This document shows positions 60,855 through 64,000 of a DNA stretch of 64,000 nt, piece after piece. Made by a program: the position numbers and the translations under genes. Numbering within the stretch: the stretch's first letter is position 1; each line of letters opens with the position of its first letter. This DNA comes from Paenibacillus glycanilyticus NBRC 16618 (lineage in GTDB: Bacteria > Bacillota > Bacilli > Paenibacillales > Paenibacillaceae): the NCBI RefSeq assembly GCF_004000805.1, contig NZ_BILY01000005.1:124001-188000 (forward strand), written 5' to 3'. The notes under the pieces were generated by a model. The model saw nothing but the letters and a program-made list of their open reading frames with translations, ran no database searches and was not told the origin of the DNA.

Positions 60855-63800
60855 TTACTCTTCCTCTTGCTCCACGCGCAGAACAAGCAGATTGGAACGA
60901 ATGGTAAGCCTCTTCAATAAATCATCGATTCTAAAGCTGACGGAGGCTTGGTTCTCGACCTGCTCATCCGGCGGCAGAAGGGACTGCTCGGCTATGAATC
61001 TGACGGTCAGCGATTGGCCGGGAGACAGATTGCCAAGCGGTATGCCTTGTGCCGGATCCGCTCCGCTTACGTTCCTGCCGTTAATATCCACGCTGCCCGG
61101 AACAAATAAGGTTCCCGCTTGCAGCACATCGTGAAGGACCGCATCATTAATCGGCAGATCGCTCACATTAGCCACAGTTATTGCAAATCTAACCTTATCG
61201 CCTACAAAAATCGTAGGAGAATCGGCGCTTTTCGTTACGACAAGCGGTGGTCCGATGACCCGAAGGACCGCGTCGGCGCGTACCAGGCCGATTTGGGACG
61301 ATTCCGCCAGTATCGTATTCACAATCGGCGTGCCCGGCACCGCGTTGTCCGGAACGGTGAACGGGATAATAAGCGACAATGCTTCGCCAACGTCCTGCGA
61401 GACGACGGTAGCAAAGATGCCAAGCAACGGATCGGAAACACGGATGTTCGTTAGCGGAACGTTACCCGTGTTTTGACCGCGCATTCGGAAGAAGACGGTT
61501 TCTCCAGGCAACGCGATTGGTGGAAATACGGTCTTCGTGACCTCCAGTCTTGGATCCGCCGGGATGGTCACATTGGCGGATGCGGTAACGGGAGGTGTCT
61601 CATTCGAACTTAGAACGGCCGTATTGGTGAGAACGGTTCCGCCGCGAGTACCTGCAGGAATGGTAAATGTCCGGGATAGCTGGATAGTGAATCCGGGCGG
61701 AATTGTATCCGCAGTCTCGTCAATTCCCAGTAATTCATCCATGAACCGCCAATTAGTAAGCGAAGTGTTTGAATTGTTTTGGATAAGGAAGGTGAAGGTT
61801 ACCGTATCTCCGGCCAAAGCGACTGAGGGCTCGACGCTTTTGGTCAAGCTAAGAACAAATTCAGGCTGCACGGTAAGCGTTGCGGTCGAAGAAGTCTCTC
61901 CCGTCTCTGTTGACGTCGCGGTTGCCGTATTGGTAAGAATGGTTCCTGCCTGGACGATAGGCACGATAAACGGAAGCGGAATGGTATAGACCGAGCCAAC
62001 GGGCAAAGCTGGAATAACCGAATTTAGTCCAAGAGCAGCATCCGTCACAATGACGTTGGTTAATTCCACATTTCCCGTATTCTGAACGCGAATGATGGCT
62101 GTTACTGTCTGACCCGGGGGTGCCTCGGCCGGCTCAAAAACTTTGCTGATTTGAAGCAATGCGGTTGGATCTACAGTTACCGTAGAAGTGCCTTCTTCAG
62201 GATTGGACTGATCGGAGGTGGCAACGGCGGTATTCACAATAACTGTACCCGGCAGGATGCTTGACGGTACAACGTAAAGGAACACAAGCGTCCGGCTCTC
62301 GCCGGGGTTAAGCGTACCGATATCGCTGGCCACGCCAATGGTATCATCCCTGAGTTCAACACCCGTCAATACAACCGTCCCCGCATTAGCAACCGTAATC
62401 GTATAGGTAACGGTGCCGCCGGGAGCAACAATTTCCCTGTCCGGTGTTTTGGTAACGGTCATAACCGGAGGCAACGGGTCTACAAGCACATTTGCTGTGG
62501 TATCTATCGTATCGGTCTGATCGGAAGCGGCTGTGCTTCGATTTTGAATAACCGTTCCTATTGGCGTGCCAACCGGAATGACGAATGATGGCGTAAACGA
62601 TTGAGAGGCTCCTATTCCGAGAGTTGGAATAACCGTACTTAAGCCCAGCAAAGCATCCTGAACAATAACGTTGGTGAGCGGAACATTGCCGGTATTCGTA
62701 ACCGTAATGGTGTAGGTGACAGTAGCACCTGGCAGCGCGTTTTCCACGCTTGGCGTCTTCGTAATCGAGAGCTCGGGAACTCCCACTACCGTTACGATTA
62801 CCGATTCTTCCTGAGGAGGGGTTTCCGTTGAAGTAACAATAACCGTGTTATTAATGATTGTTCCGGCTGCGGCAGTAGGAGGTATCGTTAACGGGACAGT
62901 CTCGATGACGGATACGCCAGGCTCAAGTGCGGCAATCGTATTGATGTAGCCAAGAAGAGGATCGTTAATAACGACATTGGTCAGCGCTGTATTTCCGGTA
63001 TTGGTCACGGTGAACGTAAAAAGGACCGTACTGCCAGCAATTGCTTGGGTCTGGTCAACTGATTTATTAATCGCGATAGAAGGCTCAGGAATTAATATAT
63101 CCAAAGAAGCTTCATCGATGTCCGTTACCGTTAATGTCTCAAATGTACCCGATACGGCAGCTGTGTTTACGATTGGATTTACGGACAAATCCGGGACGAT
63201 AAACGGGATGTTGAGCGTCCTTTCCTCTCCAATCGCCAAAGTGCCGATCACTTCGTCTAGTCCAATCAAAGGATCTGTTAACCGAACATCGGAAAGAACC
63301 GTATTTCCCTTATTTGCAATGACCAAAGTATACGTAACTTGATCCCCTCGCGCAGCCTGCGGAGGTGAAACCGATTTGGTGAGAGAGATAGCGGGCTGTC
63401 CCAGCACTTTTACAACGGCATCCGACTGGGCGGGTCCAATCTGGTCCGTCGTAACGGATGCGACATTCACTATGGTCTCGCCCTGCAGGGCATTAGCCGG
63501 AATGACAAAAGGAACAGTAACGATGATCGAGTCTCCGGGATCTATCGCCTCGTAGATCTGGTCAACATTCAGTACGGGATCGGTGATGCGGATATTCGTG
63601 AGTCTATCATTCCCCGCATTCGTTACGTTTATCGTATAGAGTACGGTTTCTCCCGGAGCCGCAACCTGAGGATTAACCGATTTGACCAGATAAATTTCCA
63701 GAATCGGAGGAACGACGATCGTTGCGGTATCGGATACAGGCGGCGCTTCATTGGAAGTAGCAACCGTCAGGTTGTTGAAGACGGTGCCTGCTAAAGTGCC

Positions 63801-64000
63801 GGCAGGAACAAGGAACGGTACATTATAGGAGCGGGATTCCCCGGCAGCAAGCGATGGGATTACATCCGTAAAGCCAACAAGATCATCCTTAACGATAACA
63901 TTGGTTACGGGAGCATTTGATAAGTTGGCGACGGTAATCCGGTAGGTAACCGTGTCGCCGGGAGGAACGGTAAGACGGTCAGGCGATTTAGTAATAGATA
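60855..64000 (-). CDS. DUF11-repeat surface protein (C-terminal part, partial)
   Basis: The visible 1,048 codons are at least nine complete DUF11/B_ant_repeat-type domains plus a tenth cut by the edge, about 100 residues each. Each has the form (I/V)xKxVxPxxAxPGxTVTYTI-NTGN-LTN-LLGI...VP-GT-(V/I)NTA. The reading frame stays open to 64000, so the internal ATG at 63470 is not the start. The last domain is canonical and ends ...LLVLRVEQEEE at the TAA; there is no LPxTG motif or hydrophobic tail. Anchoring must depend on something else, or the protein may be spore- or matrix-associated. Confidence 0.88.
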   Translation of the reverse strand, partial: SITKSPDRLTVPPGDTVTYRITVANLSNAPVTNVIVKDDLVGFTDVIPSLAAGESRSYNVPFLVPAGTLAGTVFNNLTVATSNEAPPVSDTATIVVPPILEIYLVKSVNPQVAAPGETVLYTINVTNAGNDRLTNIRITDPVLNVDQIYEAIDPGDSIIVTVPFVIPANALQGETIVNVASVTTDQIGPAQSDAVVKVLGQPAISLTKSVSPPQAARGDQVTYTLVIANKGNTVLSDVRLTDPLIGLDEVIGTLAIGEERTLNIPFIVPDLSVNPIVNTAAVSGTFETLTVTDIDEASLDILIPEPSIAINKSVDQTQAIAGSTVLFTFTVTNTGNTALTNVVINDPLLGYINTIAALEPGVSVIETVPLTIPPTAAAGTIINNTVIVTSTETPPQEESVIVTVVGVPELSITKTPSVENALPGATVTYTITVTNTGNVPLTNVIVQDALLGLSTVIPTLGIGASQSFTPSFVIPVGTPIGTVIQNRSTAASDQTDTIDTTANVLVDPLPPVMTVTKTPDREIVAPGGTVTYTITVANAGTVVLTGVELRDDTIGVASDIGTLNPGESRTLVFLYVVPSSILPGTVIVNTAVATSDQSNPEEGTSTVTVDPTALLQISKVFEPAEAPPGQTVTAIIRVQNTGNVELTNVIVTDAALGLNSVIPALPVGSVYTIPLPFIVPIVQAGTILTNTATATSTETGETSSTATLTVQPEFVLSLTKSVEPSVALAGDTVTFTFLIQNNSNTSLTNWRFMDELLGIDETADTIPPGFTIQLSRTFTIPAGTRGGTVLTNTAVLSSNETPPVTASANVTIPADPRLEVTKTVFPPIALPGETVFFRMRGQNTGNVPLTNIRVSDPLLGIFATVVSQDVGEALSLIIPFTVPDNAVPGTPIVNTILAESSQIGLVRADAVLRVIGPPLVVTKSADSPTIFVGDKVRFAITVANVSDLPINDAVLHDVLQAGTLFVPGSVDINGRNVSGADPAQGIPLGNLSPGQSLTVRFIAEQSLLPPDEQVENQASVSFRIDDLLKRLTIRSNLLVLRVEQEEE

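Overview
The window looks like the chromosome of an endospore-forming, moderate-GC Firmicute, most likely a Paenibacillus or close relative. The grounds are strong AGGAGG-type ribosome binding sites, frequent TTG/GTG starts, a complete gerA-type germination operon, a T-box leader, a minimal TatA/TatC pair, a Lsa-type ABC-F protein, AraC-regulated glycoside hydrolases and a giant DUF11-repeat surface protein. Genes are densely packed and mostly separated by clear intrinsic terminators. No tRNA, rRNA, CRISPR array, transposase or phage gene was recognised.

Layout. 0-1.6 kb: an ECF41-like sigma factor running off the left edge, a 5'-truncated carboxymuconolactone decarboxylase, and a gene-free stretch with a 62-bp tandem array and an 8-bp repeat array. 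1.6-9.6 kb: two MFS exporters, a DAO-Rieske oxidoreductase, a TetR gene divergent from an isochorismatase-MFS operon with paired operators, then a T-box leader, asd and a 2-hydroxyacid dehydrogenase. 9.6-13.7 kb: an apparently self-contained export and electron-transfer unit (Tat-signal subunit 3, GMC flavoprotein dehydrogenase, tatC, tatA, CuA-type lipoprotein). 13.8-21.6 kb: ogt, methyltransferase, a YdcZ-Crp-YdcZ operon, GNAT, azlCD, PBP1a and a dienelactone-hydrolase-like enzyme. 21.6-26.1 kb: an attenuator-controlled Lsa-type ABC-F gene followed by helD. 26.1-33.6 kb: LysR with a divergent esterase/TauE/isochorismatase cluster, an acetyl-xylan esterase, a secreted chitinase and a TetR gene. 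33.7-38.6 kb: a pentapeptide protein and a germination operon bracketed by two tiny membrane proteins. 38.6-43 kb: Rrf2, a thioredoxin-reductase-like enzyme, a K+ channel, a methyltransferase and a DadA-like oxidase. 43-60.6 kb: carbohydrate and accessory metabolism with three AraC regulators (PhyH, GH43, GH78, catalase, YolD-like, LysR-M20-YfcC, dgoD, HAD, GH2 glucuronidase). 60.6-64 kb: a symmetric palindromic repeat array, then the C-terminal part of a DUF11-repeat protein that continues beyond the window.

The most interesting items are: (1) the RNA attenuator before the Lsa-type gene, with a terminator, a 13-bp competing antiterminator and overlapping leader ORFs; (2) the dehydrogenase cluster that brings its own Tat translocase and a CuA lipoprotein where classical gluconate dehydrogenases use a cytochrome; (3) the 62-bp array in which each unit carries a Shine-Dalgarno sequence and a nine-codon ORF; and (4) the perfectly symmetric 50-bp-period palindrome at 60.6-60.8 kb. 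Functions rest on motif recognition by eye; no database search was run.
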